Of a stretch of DNA of 7,019 bases, positions 1-6,072 are shown one piece after another (within the stretch, counting starts at the first letter, position 1; the number at the start of each line of letters is the position of its first letter). This DNA is from Bacteroidales bacterium (GTDB lineage: Bacteria > Bacteroidota > Bacteroidia > Bacteroidales > UBA932). The stretch covers positions 1 through 7,019 of the forward strand of contig JAFROA010000027.1 in the NCBI GenBank assembly GCA_017429885.1, read 5' to 3'. Both the position numbers and the translations under genes were made by a program. Under the pieces are notes generated by a model. It had not been told where the DNA came from. It saw only the letters and a list, made by a program, of their open reading frames with translations, and made no database searches.

Positions 1-485
1 AATTCTCGATGATTTGTCATGGTGGAGTGTATTTCATGAGGAAAGGGAAACTTGACTCTTTCTCTGCCACCTGCCGGTTTATTCTTGACAATTATGAGTC
101 TTTCCGTTTCCCCACTTATCCCTCCAAGGATCCTGTGGATGAGCCTGTCTTGGCATTGGCATGCGCGGTTCACGACTATCCGCCCGCCTGCAACTATAAA
201 CGTGTCTTCTGCTACTATCCGATATGCGACCGCGTAGAGGCTGATATATCCCGGGGATGGTTATCTTATCGTTATTCCTCTAAGAAGCGGACCTCGTTGG
301 GGCGTTATTTCCTTCATTGGAGCACGGCCCAGACAAGAGGTGAGATGTATCGGCGTGAGGTGCGGAATCGTGAGAGGATGATAGATTCCGGGTTCAGACC
401 TCCCCGGAAATGGGAGATCAGGAATAGGTTGACAGATTGTCTCAGGCTATTGGTAAATGTGTTTCTCAGACTGATTGGTAAATAA
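1..485 (+). CDS. C-terminal part of a putative nucleotide-sugar transferase-like protein (5' truncated by window edge)
   Basis: The reading frame is open from base 3 to the TAA at 483-485 and gives 160 residues with no start needed inside the window. An ATG at 9 exists, but the residues just after it (HGGVYFMRKGKL) look like the interior of a GT-A fold protein, where a 'GGVYF'-type strand follows the active site, so I treat the gene as entering from the left. Further along are a 'PVDEPVLALA' segment and 'HWSTAQTRGEMYRRE' near the C-terminus. From memory these resemble hypothetical nucleotide-diphospho-sugar transferases found in Bacteroidota surface-polysaccharide loci. The last 40 residues are rich in Arg and Leu (RLTDCLRLLVNVFLRLIGK) and could form an amphipathic, membrane-associating helix. 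The catalytic DXD region would lie upstream, outside the window, so the activity cannot be confirmed. The family assignment is tentative; that it is coding is fairly sure from the length and the conserved-looking protein segments. Confidence 0.55.
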   Translation, partial: FSMICHGGVYFMRKGKLDSFSATCRFILDNYESFRFPTYPSKDPVDEPVLALACAVHDYPPACNYKRVFCYYPICDRVEADISRGWLSYRYSSKKRTSLGRYFLHWSTAQTRGEMYRREVRNRERMIDSGFRPPRKWEIRNRLTDCLRLLVNVFLRLIGK

Positions 486-572
486 GGCTCCTTCCCCCCT
501 GGTGATGTCGATTGCTATTTATCTTCTTATTTGCTATATTAGCGGCGTTTTTGAGCGCATTATTATTGACTT
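486..572. other. 87-bp intergenic gap before the kinase gene
   Basis: No convincing hairpin terminator and no good Bacteroidota promoter (TTTG / TAnnTTTG) is visible. TTTG occurs at 530-533 but lacks the TA two bases upstream. A 25-codon ORF (ATG 505-507, stop 580-582) with a hydrophobic product overlaps the kinase start. It has no Shine-Dalgarno sequence and no recognisable motif, so it is not called as a gene. Confidence 0.4.
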
Positions 573-1685
573 ATGTTCTTAACTTTAGGGACACCTGTGG
601 CGTGCCGCGTCACAGAAATCTTGAAAGATTATATCACAAGGAACAATCCCTTGGTCAAGGAGTTATATGTCAATCTAGGAGATGTCAAGACAGTCCGCAT
701 CTTGTCTTTCTACCCCGGAACAGAAAACATTATCGACAGGGAGCTTGCCTTGAGCCTTACCTCTCCCGTGGCTATGCCGGACGCGACGGTTTGGCTTTGG
801 AGGGAGGCCGGTTTCTCCGATTTTGTCAGAAGGGTCCTTGGTATTGATCTTGGGGAAGAGCAAGAGGAATCCCAGTGGCTGGAGTTGTTTCATCTTGAAC
901 AAGACGGTTCCATGGGTTGCATGGCGTCAGTTGACCCCACTGGAGAGTGGGGGGTACATTACTCGTTCAATGATGAATACTTTTACGGCTTGGATGGGCT
1001 CGGGCCCTCTAGCTGGTTCAAGGAAGGTCATATCATGGTCCAGTCCTTTTTCCGTATCCTTAATTTGCCGTCAACTTCTCTTGTGCATGGGGCCTGTGTC
1101 GGTGTGGAGGACACGGGAGTGTTGATGTGCGCCAGGGGTGGGGGTGGCAAGTCCACACTTTCAGTCCAGGCAATGCTCAAGGGCTTTGAATATGTCTCGG
1201 ATGACTATCTGATCCTTCATAAAGATGATAAGGGGGTGACCGCTTCTCCGATCTATTCTTTCATCACATTGTCTCCAGAGATGTATGACAGGATGTATGA
1301 TGATCTCGACCAGGCCAGGTTTCTCGGTGTCAGTCCATGGAAAGGGAAGTATGTACTGGATATTTCAAGATATAGGGATAATTTCCGCCGCCACTATCCG
1401 GTCAATGCCCTTATTTACCCCGAGATAAATCTGGATGCCGCCGCTCCTTCCATTGAGAAATGCACTCCTGCTGATAGAGGGAAAACCGTTGTCCAGATAG
1501 CGCATTCCACAATCTCACAGATGGGGTTCCATGGATTCAAGGGGGGGCAGACAGATAAGGCTTTTATTCTTAAAACCATCAAGATGTTATCAGGACTTGA
1601 CTGCTATAAGATAACTCTCTGCCCTGACATTATTGCAAATGTAGACTGTTTGCGTGGCTTTACGCGTTCTTTGAGAAATCGATAA
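573..1685 (+). CDS. HPr-kinase-like P-loop protein (HprK-related kinase of a PqqD-associated system)
   Basis: A 370-residue, probably cytoplasmic protein. The C-terminal half carries the HprK kinase-type core: a 'VHGACVGV' strand (about 171-178), a Walker A-like loop ARGGGGKST (187-195, Lys193 and Ser194) and a Walker B-like VSDDY (208-212, Asp210/Asp211). The first Walker Gly is replaced by Ala187. The EIRGLGIID-type signature of true HPr kinase/phosphorylases is absent, so this is unlikely to be the carbon-catabolite enzyme. The first roughly 165 residues do not resemble the usual HprK N-terminal domain and I do not recognise them. The start is well fixed: an in-frame TGA lies at 567-569, one codon upstream of the ATG, and the next ATG is about 68 codons in. 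It is followed after 15 bp by a PqqD-like gene. HprK-like kinases paired with PqqD-like proteins are known from predicted peptide-modification systems, and related kinases phosphorylate some lasso peptides. The substrate here is unknown; phosphotransfer to a peptide or other small acceptor is inference. Confidence 0.8.
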   Translation: MFLTLGTPVACRVTEILKDYITRNNPLVKELYVNLGDVKTVRILSFYPGTENIIDRELALSLTSPVAMPDATVWLWREAGFSDFVRRVLGIDLGEEQEESQWLELFHLEQDGSMGCMASVDPTGEWGVHYSFNDEYFYGLDGLGPSSWFKEGHIMVQSFFRILNLPSTSLVHGACVGVEDTGVLMCARGGGGKSTLSVQAMLKGFEYVSDDYLILHKDDKGVTASPIYSFITLSPEMYDRMYDDLDQARFLGVSPWKGKYVLDISRYRDNFRRHYPVNALIYPEINLDAAAPSIEKCTPADRGKTVVQIAHSTISQMGFHGFKGGQTDKAFILKTIKMLSGLDCYKITLCPDIIANVDCLRGFTRSLRNR

Positions 1686-1700
1686 TAATAGATTAATGAT

Positions 1701-2123
1701 ATGGAATCACGCAATTACCAGCTTAATGACGCCAAGATGTTCGTAGATATAGCTGACGGAACAGCTATCGTCATTAATTCCGCGACCGGAATTTACTATG
1801 GCATGAATGGTCTCGGGACAGCGATTTACGAGAATCTCCAGGCAGGATCATCCACAGGTGATGTGCTAGCCGCCGCTGTCCAGCTGCCCGGTGTGCCTGA
1901 AGGTTTTGAAGCCGTTTTAGAGAGTTTCATCACCTCTTTGGTCGAGTATGAGATAATGGTGCCCTGCTCAGAGACATCGTCCAAACCCTCGCGGATTGAT
2001 TTGGAGGTGGCGAAGGGGGATGGATTCATTCCCGTTTGCACGGAATATCAAGATGTTCAGGAACTTCTGTTCGCTGACCCGATTCATGAGGTTGATGTGG
2101 ATGAAGGTTGGAAACCGGAGTAG
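1701..2123 (+). CDS. PqqD-family peptide chaperone (RRE-like) with acidic C-terminal tail
   Basis: A 140-residue protein. Residues 1 to about 90 fit the PqqD / RiPP-recognition-element fold: a beta-strand pair (14-31), the diagnostic 'YYGMNGLGTAIYENL' (32-46) leading into the first helix, then a helical region ending in 'FITSLVEYEIMV' (76-87). PqqD-like domains bind the leader of a precursor peptide and present it to a modifying enzyme. The remaining 50 residues are unusual for PqqD, which is normally about 90 residues: a polar linker (88-108) and a tail containing 'YQDVQELLFADPIHEVD' (116-132) and ending GWKPE. The start is bracketed by an in-frame TAG at 1689-1691. No Shine-Dalgarno is evident; the leader is A/T-rich. 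The kinase ends 15 bp upstream and a GT2 gene starts 6 bp downstream, which argues for one transcript. The neighbouring kinase suggests the two act together. No radical SAM enzyme, cyclase or peptidase is seen in the window. Confidence 0.82.
   Translation: MESRNYQLNDAKMFVDIADGTAIVINSATGIYYGMNGLGTAIYENLQAGSSTGDVLAAAVQLPGVPEGFEAVLESFITSLVEYEIMVPCSETSSKPSRIDLEVAKGDGFIPVCTEYQDVQELLFADPIHEVDVDEGWKPE
2117..2120 (+). promoter_or_regulatory. Likely ribosome binding site of the first GT2 gene
   Basis: GGAG sits 9 bases before the ATG at 2130, inside the last codons of the PqqD-like gene. It is one of the few recognisable Shine-Dalgarno matches in the window and supports the chosen start. Confidence 0.4.
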
Positions 2124-2129
2124 ATTCTT

Positions 2130-3152
2130 ATGCCCGCCATCTCGGTTGTAGTGCCCGTTTTTAATACAGACAAGTGGCTGGACCGCTGTCTGGATTCTGT
2201 CCGGAGTCAGTCTTTCTCTGATCTGGAGATCCTTTGTATTGACGACGGGTCGTTGGATGGTACGCCGGAAATATTGAGTAGACATGCGTCAGAGGACCCT
2301 AGGATCCGGGTTATTACTTTTCCGGAGAATCATGGAGTACCTTATGCCAGGAATGTGGCAATGGAGGAGGTCTCTGGGGAGTATCTGTATTTCATGGATT
2401 CCGATGACTGGATCGACCCTGATTACCTCGAGGAGATGTACGTCGCGGCTGAACGAACCGGACAGGATGTGGTCATTAACGGCAATTGGTACCTGGAGTA
2501 TGACAATCCTTCCAAGCGAAGGCATTGCGGACGTTTCGGCTTCGTCCATGAGGAAGCGGGTTTCTATAATCCGGTAGTTGTCCAATCAAATTTCTTCCCT
2601 GTAGTCTGGAGCCGCCTTTACAGACTGAAGTATCTCAACGATAATGACATCCGTTCCCCTCTTCTGAAAGGTGGGGTTGAGGATAACTATTTCACTTCCC
2701 TGGCGGAGATCCTTCAGGAGAGGAGCTATATTTTCAACGGATCTTACTATCACTATTACCAAAGGGAAGGGTCCCTGGTCCATCAGCCGGATGCGGCGTT
2801 CCGACATTTCCAGAATTTCAGGATTTTCCTGGACGAGCTCCACAAGAGGGGCATACCTCCTCATGCGGCCAAGCGGTTTTACTCCCAAAAGGGTCTGGAA
2901 GTCCGGGACGAGGAGCGGTTCAGTTTCCTAAAGGACTATTTTGTTGATGTTGAGCCTGATGTCCTCGCTTGTCCGGAACTCTACGGGTCGCTGGACGTGT
3001 TTTTCATGAAAGCTTTCGTCTCATCTCCGAATCTCGAGACATTTCTTTCATGTTATGGTCCTGTTCACAACATGAAGTTCACCGCCAAGCTTATCAGTGG
3101 GGGAGTTTACCACTCCGTGTTTCAAATTCTTGATGGTTCTTGGTGGATATGA
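2130..3152 (+). CDS. Family 2 glycosyltransferase (GT-A fold), first of a tandem pair
   Basis: A 340-residue cytoplasmic or membrane-associated inverting glycosyltransferase. The N-terminal GT-A domain is complete: 'ISVVVPVFN' (4-12), the nucleotide-binding CIDDGSLDGT (36-45), the metal-binding DSDDW (90-94) and the probable catalytic base region VEDNYFT (183-189, Glu184/Asp185). Family knowledge says such enzymes transfer a sugar from a UDP-, GDP- or dTDP-sugar to a growing glycan; donor and acceptor cannot be read from the sequence. The C-terminal roughly 130 residues, with 'YYHYYQREGSLVHQ', have no clear membrane segment. It begins 6 bp after the PqqD-like stop and in the same reading frame. 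Its TGA (3150-3152) overlaps the next gene's ATG as ATGA, so translation is probably coupled. It aligns end to end with that next gene, indicating an old duplication. Confidence 0.92.
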   Translation: MPAISVVVPVFNTDKWLDRCLDSVRSQSFSDLEILCIDDGSLDGTPEILSRHASEDPRIRVITFPENHGVPYARNVAMEEVSGEYLYFMDSDDWIDPDYLEEMYVAAERTGQDVVINGNWYLEYDNPSKRRHCGRFGFVHEEAGFYNPVVVQSNFFPVVWSRLYRLKYLNDNDIRSPLLKGGVEDNYFTSLAEILQERSYIFNGSYYHYYQREGSLVHQPDAAFRHFQNFRIFLDELHKRGIPPHAAKRFYSQKGLEVRDEERFSFLKDYFVDVEPDVLACPELYGSLDVFFMKAFVSSPNLETFLSCYGPVHNMKFTAKLISGGVYHSVFQILDGSWWI

Positions 3153-4114
3153 TTTCGGTAGTTATCCCCGTTTATAATGCGGAATCTTTTATCTCCAAAT
3201 GTGTCGGGTCAGTACTTGAGCAGACTTTCTCCGATTTGGAATTGATTTGTGTTGATGACTGTTCCAAGGACGGATCGTCGAAACTACTGGATGGTTTTGA
3301 TGATCCGAGGGTGAGGGTAATAAGGTTCGCTGAGAACCGGGGTGTCTCGGCGGCCAGAAATGCCGGATTGGAAGCCGCTGTCGGGGATTATGTCTATTTC
3401 CTGGACTCTGACGACTGGCTTGATCCGGACTACCTTGAAGCGATGTTCCTCAAGGCTCAGGAGACAGGAGAAGATATAATAGTCAATTCAAATTACATCG
3501 AAGAGTTCCCAAAAGAGGGTAAACGGGCGCTTAGCAGCAGGTTTGGGTTCGTCGAGGATGAACCTGGTTATTATCCTATGAACGTGATACAGAATAAGTT
3601 CCCTCCGGTCGTTTGGGCAAGGCTTTTCCGGAGGGGATTCCTCTTGGAGAAAGGAGTCCGTTTTCCTCCGCCATTTGTCCGGAACGGGACGGAGGACATT
3701 TTTTTCACGGGATTGGCAAGCTCGTTCCATAGTAAAGGATTCGTGTTCAGGGGACCATACTATCACTATCTCCAGCGTTCCGAGTCTCTACTGCACCAGA
3801 GAGACCTATGCTACCATAACATAGTGAGTTTCAAGGCTCTTCATGATGAGCGAAAGACTAGGAATTTGCCAACCGAGGGATTGAGGCTTTTTTACGGAGG
3901 CACCGTCATCGTAGACACTGAGGAGAAATTCGATTTCGCGAAAGACTTTTTTACCGAGATCGCGCCGGAGGTGCGTCGTCACAAAGAGATTTACGCTCCT
4001 CTGGATGTTTTCTTGATGGAGGCCATCCTCATATGCCCTGATTATGCCGGTTTCAGGGAAAGATACAACCCTAATATTTCTATCTCCTTCATAAGGAGCA
4101 GGATGAGAATATGA
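3149..4114 (+). CDS. Family 2 glycosyltransferase (GT-A fold), second of a tandem pair
   Basis: A 321-residue GT2 enzyme. I chose the ATG at 3149 over a TTG at 3140 because it forms an ATGA overlap with the previous stop and puts the conserved 'ISVVIPVYN' strand right at the N-terminus, as usual for the family. Key sites are CVDDCSKDG (34-42, with Cys38 where Gly is common), DSDDW (86-90) and TEDIFFTG (181-188, Glu182/Asp183 as probable catalytic base). The C-terminal region, including 'PYYHYLQRSESLLHQ' and a Leu/Phe-rich final segment, matches the upstream GT2 along its length, so the two are paralogues. Divergence across the sequence suggests distinct donors or acceptors rather than a recent copy. 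It shares the operon with the kinase and PqqD-like genes. Its stop overlaps the ATG of a 40-codon ORF. The exact sugar specificity is unknown. Confidence 0.92.
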   Translation: MISVVIPVYNAESFISKCVGSVLEQTFSDLELICVDDCSKDGSSKLLDGFDDPRVRVIRFAENRGVSAARNAGLEAAVGDYVYFLDSDDWLDPDYLEAMFLKAQETGEDIIVNSNYIEEFPKEGKRALSSRFGFVEDEPGYYPMNVIQNKFPPVVWARLFRRGFLLEKGVRFPPPFVRNGTEDIFFTGLASSFHSKGFVFRGPYYHYLQRSESLLHQRDLCYHNIVSFKALHDERKTRNLPTEGLRLFYGGTVIVDTEEKFDFAKDFFTEIAPEVRRHKEIYAPLDVFLMEAILICPDYAGFRERYNPNISISFIRSRMRI

Positions 4115-4233
4115 CTTTATTAATCGCGGTATTACTCGCGGCCGATTATTGCCTTTCCAAGGTCAATACCGACTGCTACCCTCCTGTCATTGACAGTGTC
4201 ACCGGCTTGAGGCGTTTCGGATTATTATATTAA
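4111..4233 (+). CDS. Small ORF of 40 codons, ATGA-coupled to the GT2 gene; function unknown
   Basis: ATG at 4111 overlaps the preceding GT2 stop (TGA 4112-4114) in an ATGA arrangement, the same as at two other junctions in the window (3149 and 6069). AAGGAG (4093-4098) lies 12 bases upstream and GGATGAG (4101-4107) closer. The product has a hydrophobic N-terminus (MTLLIAVLLAA), two cysteines (14 and 22), a YPPV segment (23-26), a dibasic Arg34-Arg35 and the C-terminus FGLLY. There is no lipobox and no Gly-Gly leader cleavage site. It might be a small membrane peptide, a precursor peptide for the upstream PqqD/kinase pair, the 5' remnant of a lost gene, or a chance ORF. I recognise no family. 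Its frame stays open through relatively GC-rich sequence and stops where the AT-rich gap begins, which mildly favours real coding. Confidence 0.4.
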   Translation: MTLLIAVLLAADYCLSKVNTDCYPPVIDSVTGLRRFGLLY

Positions 4234-4289
4234 GTAATATTAGGTTTATCCAATAATAATTAATATCTTGCAAAGATTTTTCTACCAAA
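4234..4289 (+). promoter_or_regulatory. AT-rich gap with a possible Bacteroidota-type promoter
   Basis: This 56-bp gap is strikingly AT-rich compared with its flanks. It contains TATCTTG (4264-4270), a near match to the Bacteroidota -7 element TAnnTTTG but one T short. TTAG (4240-4243) is about 20 bases upstream and TTTA (4245-4248) about 15; either could be an imperfect -33 element. If used, transcription would start around 4277 and give a very short leader. No strong hairpin was found, so termination of the upstream operon is not shown. Confidence 0.28.
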
Positions 4290-5018
4290 ATGAAAATTGA
4301 TTCTTTATCCATATCTGTTGTGATTCCCGTCAAGGACGAGTCCGCTAATATCCGCGGCTTGTTCGAGGATATAAAACAGATGTGTGAGAATCATTTCTCC
4401 CGATATGAGATTATTATTGTCAATGATGGCTCTACTGACGGAACCAGGGATGTTTGCCGTGATCTCCATCCTTTGAAGTACGTTGAGTTTGACCATAATT
4501 ATGGACAGACGGCGGCTCTTGATTGCGGGTTTAAAATGGCGGCATATGATTTTGTCGCCGCTCTTGACGGAGATGGCCAGAACATTCCGGGAGATATTCC
4601 CAAGATGGTCAAATATCTTATTGATAATGACCTGGATGTGGTTTGCGGGTGGCGCAAGGTTCGTAGGGACAATCCTTTCAGGCGTCTGCTCATGAAAATG
4701 GCATATGTTCTCAGGCAGGCATGTCTTCATGATGGCATCCATGACTCAGGGTGCACATTGAAAGTTTTTAGAAGGGAAGTACTTGAGGGACTTGACCTTG
4801 TAGACGGTCAGCATCGCTTTATACCGGCTATCCTAATTAATCGTGGATGTAAGGTGGGCGAGGTTGAGGTCTCACATAACCGAAGAAAAAACGGTAAATC
4901 GAAGTATCATTCTTTATCCAGGATTTTCCACGGCTTGATGGATATGTATGCGATAAGGAAAGGTTCAGTGAAGGAGCATCCGTCCACATATGTTGTGAAG
5001 GGTGTATCTAATCTTTAG
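4290..5018 (+). CDS. DPM1/ArnC-like family 2 glycosyltransferase (polyprenyl-phosphate sugar synthase type)
   Basis: A 242-residue enzyme of the dolichol-phosphate-mannose synthase-like branch of GT2. Visible motifs in order are 'ISVVIPVKDES' (8-18), 'IIIVNDGSTDGT' (about 41-52), 'YGQTAALDCGF' (about 71-81), the metal-binding ALDGDGQN (91-98, with Asp93, Asp95 and Gln97), GWRKVRRD, HDSGCTLKVFRRE, QHRFIPA and the basic loop RRKNGKSKY. Members of this branch transfer a sugar from a nucleotide sugar to a polyprenyl phosphate at the cytoplasmic face of the membrane. ArnC-type members add two C-terminal membrane helices; this protein ends soon after the catalytic domain and has none, like soluble DPM1. 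A GT-C-like membrane protein two genes downstream is a natural user of the product. The start ATG follows an A/T-rich leader without a Shine-Dalgarno sequence. The exact sugar is not deducible. Confidence 0.9.
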   Translation: MKIDSLSISVVIPVKDESANIRGLFEDIKQMCENHFSRYEIIIVNDGSTDGTRDVCRDLHPLKYVEFDHNYGQTAALDCGFKMAAYDFVAALDGDGQNIPGDIPKMVKYLIDNDLDVVCGWRKVRRDNPFRRLLMKMAYVLRQACLHDGIHDSGCTLKVFRREVLEGLDLVDGQHRFIPAILINRGCKVGEVEVSHNRRKNGKSKYHSLSRIFHGLMDMYAIRKGSVKEHPSTYVVKGVSNL

Positions 5019-5022
5019 CTGT

Positions 5023-6072
5023 ATGAGAATCCTTATTCTCATATCATCTCTCGAGGGAGGTGGAGCCGAGCGAATCGCCACAAGGGTGGCTAGCTCGTTG
5101 GCTGAGAGGCATGATGTTCATATCATGCCCTTTTCCGTTTCCTCCAATCCTTATCCGCTTTCTGATAAGGTCAAGGTTAATAATGCGGGATTATTTGATT
5201 TAAGACAGCGCTCCAGTATTCCATACAGGTATCTCATATCCATCGTTTATGGATATATCTATCTTACTATCATACGCCTTTCTTTTCGTCCTCAAGTGAC
5301 ATTGAGTTTCCTTAACAAGCCGAATCTACTCAATGCTTTCACATTAGGGGGTGGAAAGAAGATCATGTCTGAGAGGAATAATCCCAAGAAAAAGGGGGAG
5401 CGTCATTTCTTAGCCGCTTGTCAAGCGTACCGTCATGCGGATAAAGTCTTTTTCCAGTCTGAGACAGTCCGGGATATGTTTCCGGAAGAAATACGGAGGA
5501 AAGGAGTTATAGTCCCGAATCCGGTTGAGGTGACTTGCAAGGCGGAAGGGCACAGTCAAAGGATTGTGGCGTCAGGCCGTCTTAAACCGCAGAAGAATTT
5601 TCCTCTTCTCATCCGGGCATTTTCCCGATTCTCTGAAAAGCATCCAGGCCATACCCTGCATATTTACGGTAAAGGCCCACAAGAAGGTGAGTTGAGACAA
5701 CTGATCGGGGACTTGTCATTAGACGGCAAGGTATTCATCGATGGTTTTGTCGGGAATATCCATGAAGCGATCAAAGATGCGGAGATGTTCGTGCTTTCTT
5801 CAGATTACGAAGGTATGCCCAACGCTCTACTGGAGGCTATGATGATGGGACTTCCGTGCGTGACGACTTCATTTGAGAGTGCGGAGGAACTATTCGGAGA
5901 TTCTGACAGTTGCCTCATGGTCCCAGTCGGCGATGAGACAGCTCTTTCTGATGCCATGTCTCGTGTGGCTGAGGATGAGCGGTTGAGAGAGGCTCTATCC
6001 ACAAAGGCCTCCAAATTCACGGAAAGATTCTCAATGGAAAGAGTTATTCCTCTATGGGAGAAAGAGTTATGA
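5023..6072 (+). CDS. Family 4 glycosyltransferase (GT-B fold)
   Basis: A 349-residue retaining glycosyltransferase with two Rossmann domains. The N-terminal acceptor domain opens with 'MRILILISSLEGGGAER' (1-17), whose glycine-rich loop is typical of GT4. The C-terminal donor domain has 'VASGRLKPQKNFPLLIRAF' with Arg186 and Lys191 near the donor phosphates, 'IYGKGPQEGELR', GFVGNI and the EX7E motif 'EGMPNALLEA' (Glu263 and Glu271). Layout and length resemble GalNAc/Gal transferases of capsule and glycan loci, but the donor is not certain. I chose ATG 5023 rather than the GTG at 5002: it gives the standard family N-terminus and lies 4 bp after the preceding stop instead of overlapping it. The stop (TGA 6070-6072) overlaps the ATG of the next gene. 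A hydrophobic stretch around residues 65-85 (YLISIVYGYIYLTIIRL) is part of the fold or a membrane-contact surface. Confidence 0.92.
   Translation: MRILILISSLEGGGAERIATRVASSLAERHDVHIMPFSVSSNPYPLSDKVKVNNAGLFDLRQRSSIPYRYLISIVYGYIYLTIIRLSFRPQVTLSFLNKPNLLNAFTLGGGKKIMSERNNPKKKGERHFLAACQAYRHADKVFFQSETVRDMFPEEIRRKGVIVPNPVEVTCKAEGHSQRIVASGRLKPQKNFPLLIRAFSRFSEKHPGHTLHIYGKGPQEGELRQLIGDLSLDGKVFIDGFVGNIHEAIKDAEMFVLSSDYEGMPNALLEAMMMGLPCVTTSFESAEELFGDSDSCLMVPVGDETALSDAMSRVAEDERLREALSTKASKFTERFSMERVIPLWEKEL
6056..6060 (+). promoter_or_regulatory. Likely ribosome binding site of the GT-C-like gene
   Basis: GGGAG lies 8 bases before the ATG at 6069, within the end of the GT4 gene, and supports the overlapping ATGA start. 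Confidence 0.4.

Noticed and set aside
9..485. The first gene starting at the ATG at position 9
   Set aside because: The frame is open to the window edge and the residues around this Met look internal to a domain, so the true start is probably upstream.
505..582. 25-codon hydrophobic ORF (ATG 505) ending inside the start of the kinase gene
   Set aside because: No ribosome binding site, no motif, and very short; kept only as a note in the intergenic entry.
512..847. 111-codon + strand frame starting at TTG with a very hydrophobic N-terminus
   Set aside because: It overlaps most of the kinase N-terminal coding region in another frame, needs a TTG start, and its product loses all protein-like character after about 25 residues.
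573..1685. Canonical HPr kinase/phosphorylase of carbon catabolite control
   Set aside because: The C-terminal HPrK/P signature and the usual N-terminal domain are missing, and the neighbours are PqqD-like and glycosyltransferase genes rather than PTS genes.
573..2123. Lasso-peptide biosynthetic cluster
   Set aside because: The kinase and PqqD-like protein are reminiscent, but no asparagine-synthetase-like cyclase or transglutaminase-like peptidase is visible, and the 40-codon ORF lacks the lasso leader pattern (conserved Tyr-Pro-Leu spacing and penultimate Thr).
4219..4265. Possible terminator hairpin in the AT-rich gap
   Set aside because: The ATTATTA and AATAATAAT tracts do not pair in a clean stem, and there is no GC-rich stem followed by a T-run.
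4305..4742. Antisense 145-codon ORF under the DPM1-like gene
   Set aside because: It is the shadow of a strongly conserved GT2 domain on the + strand and has no recognisable domain.
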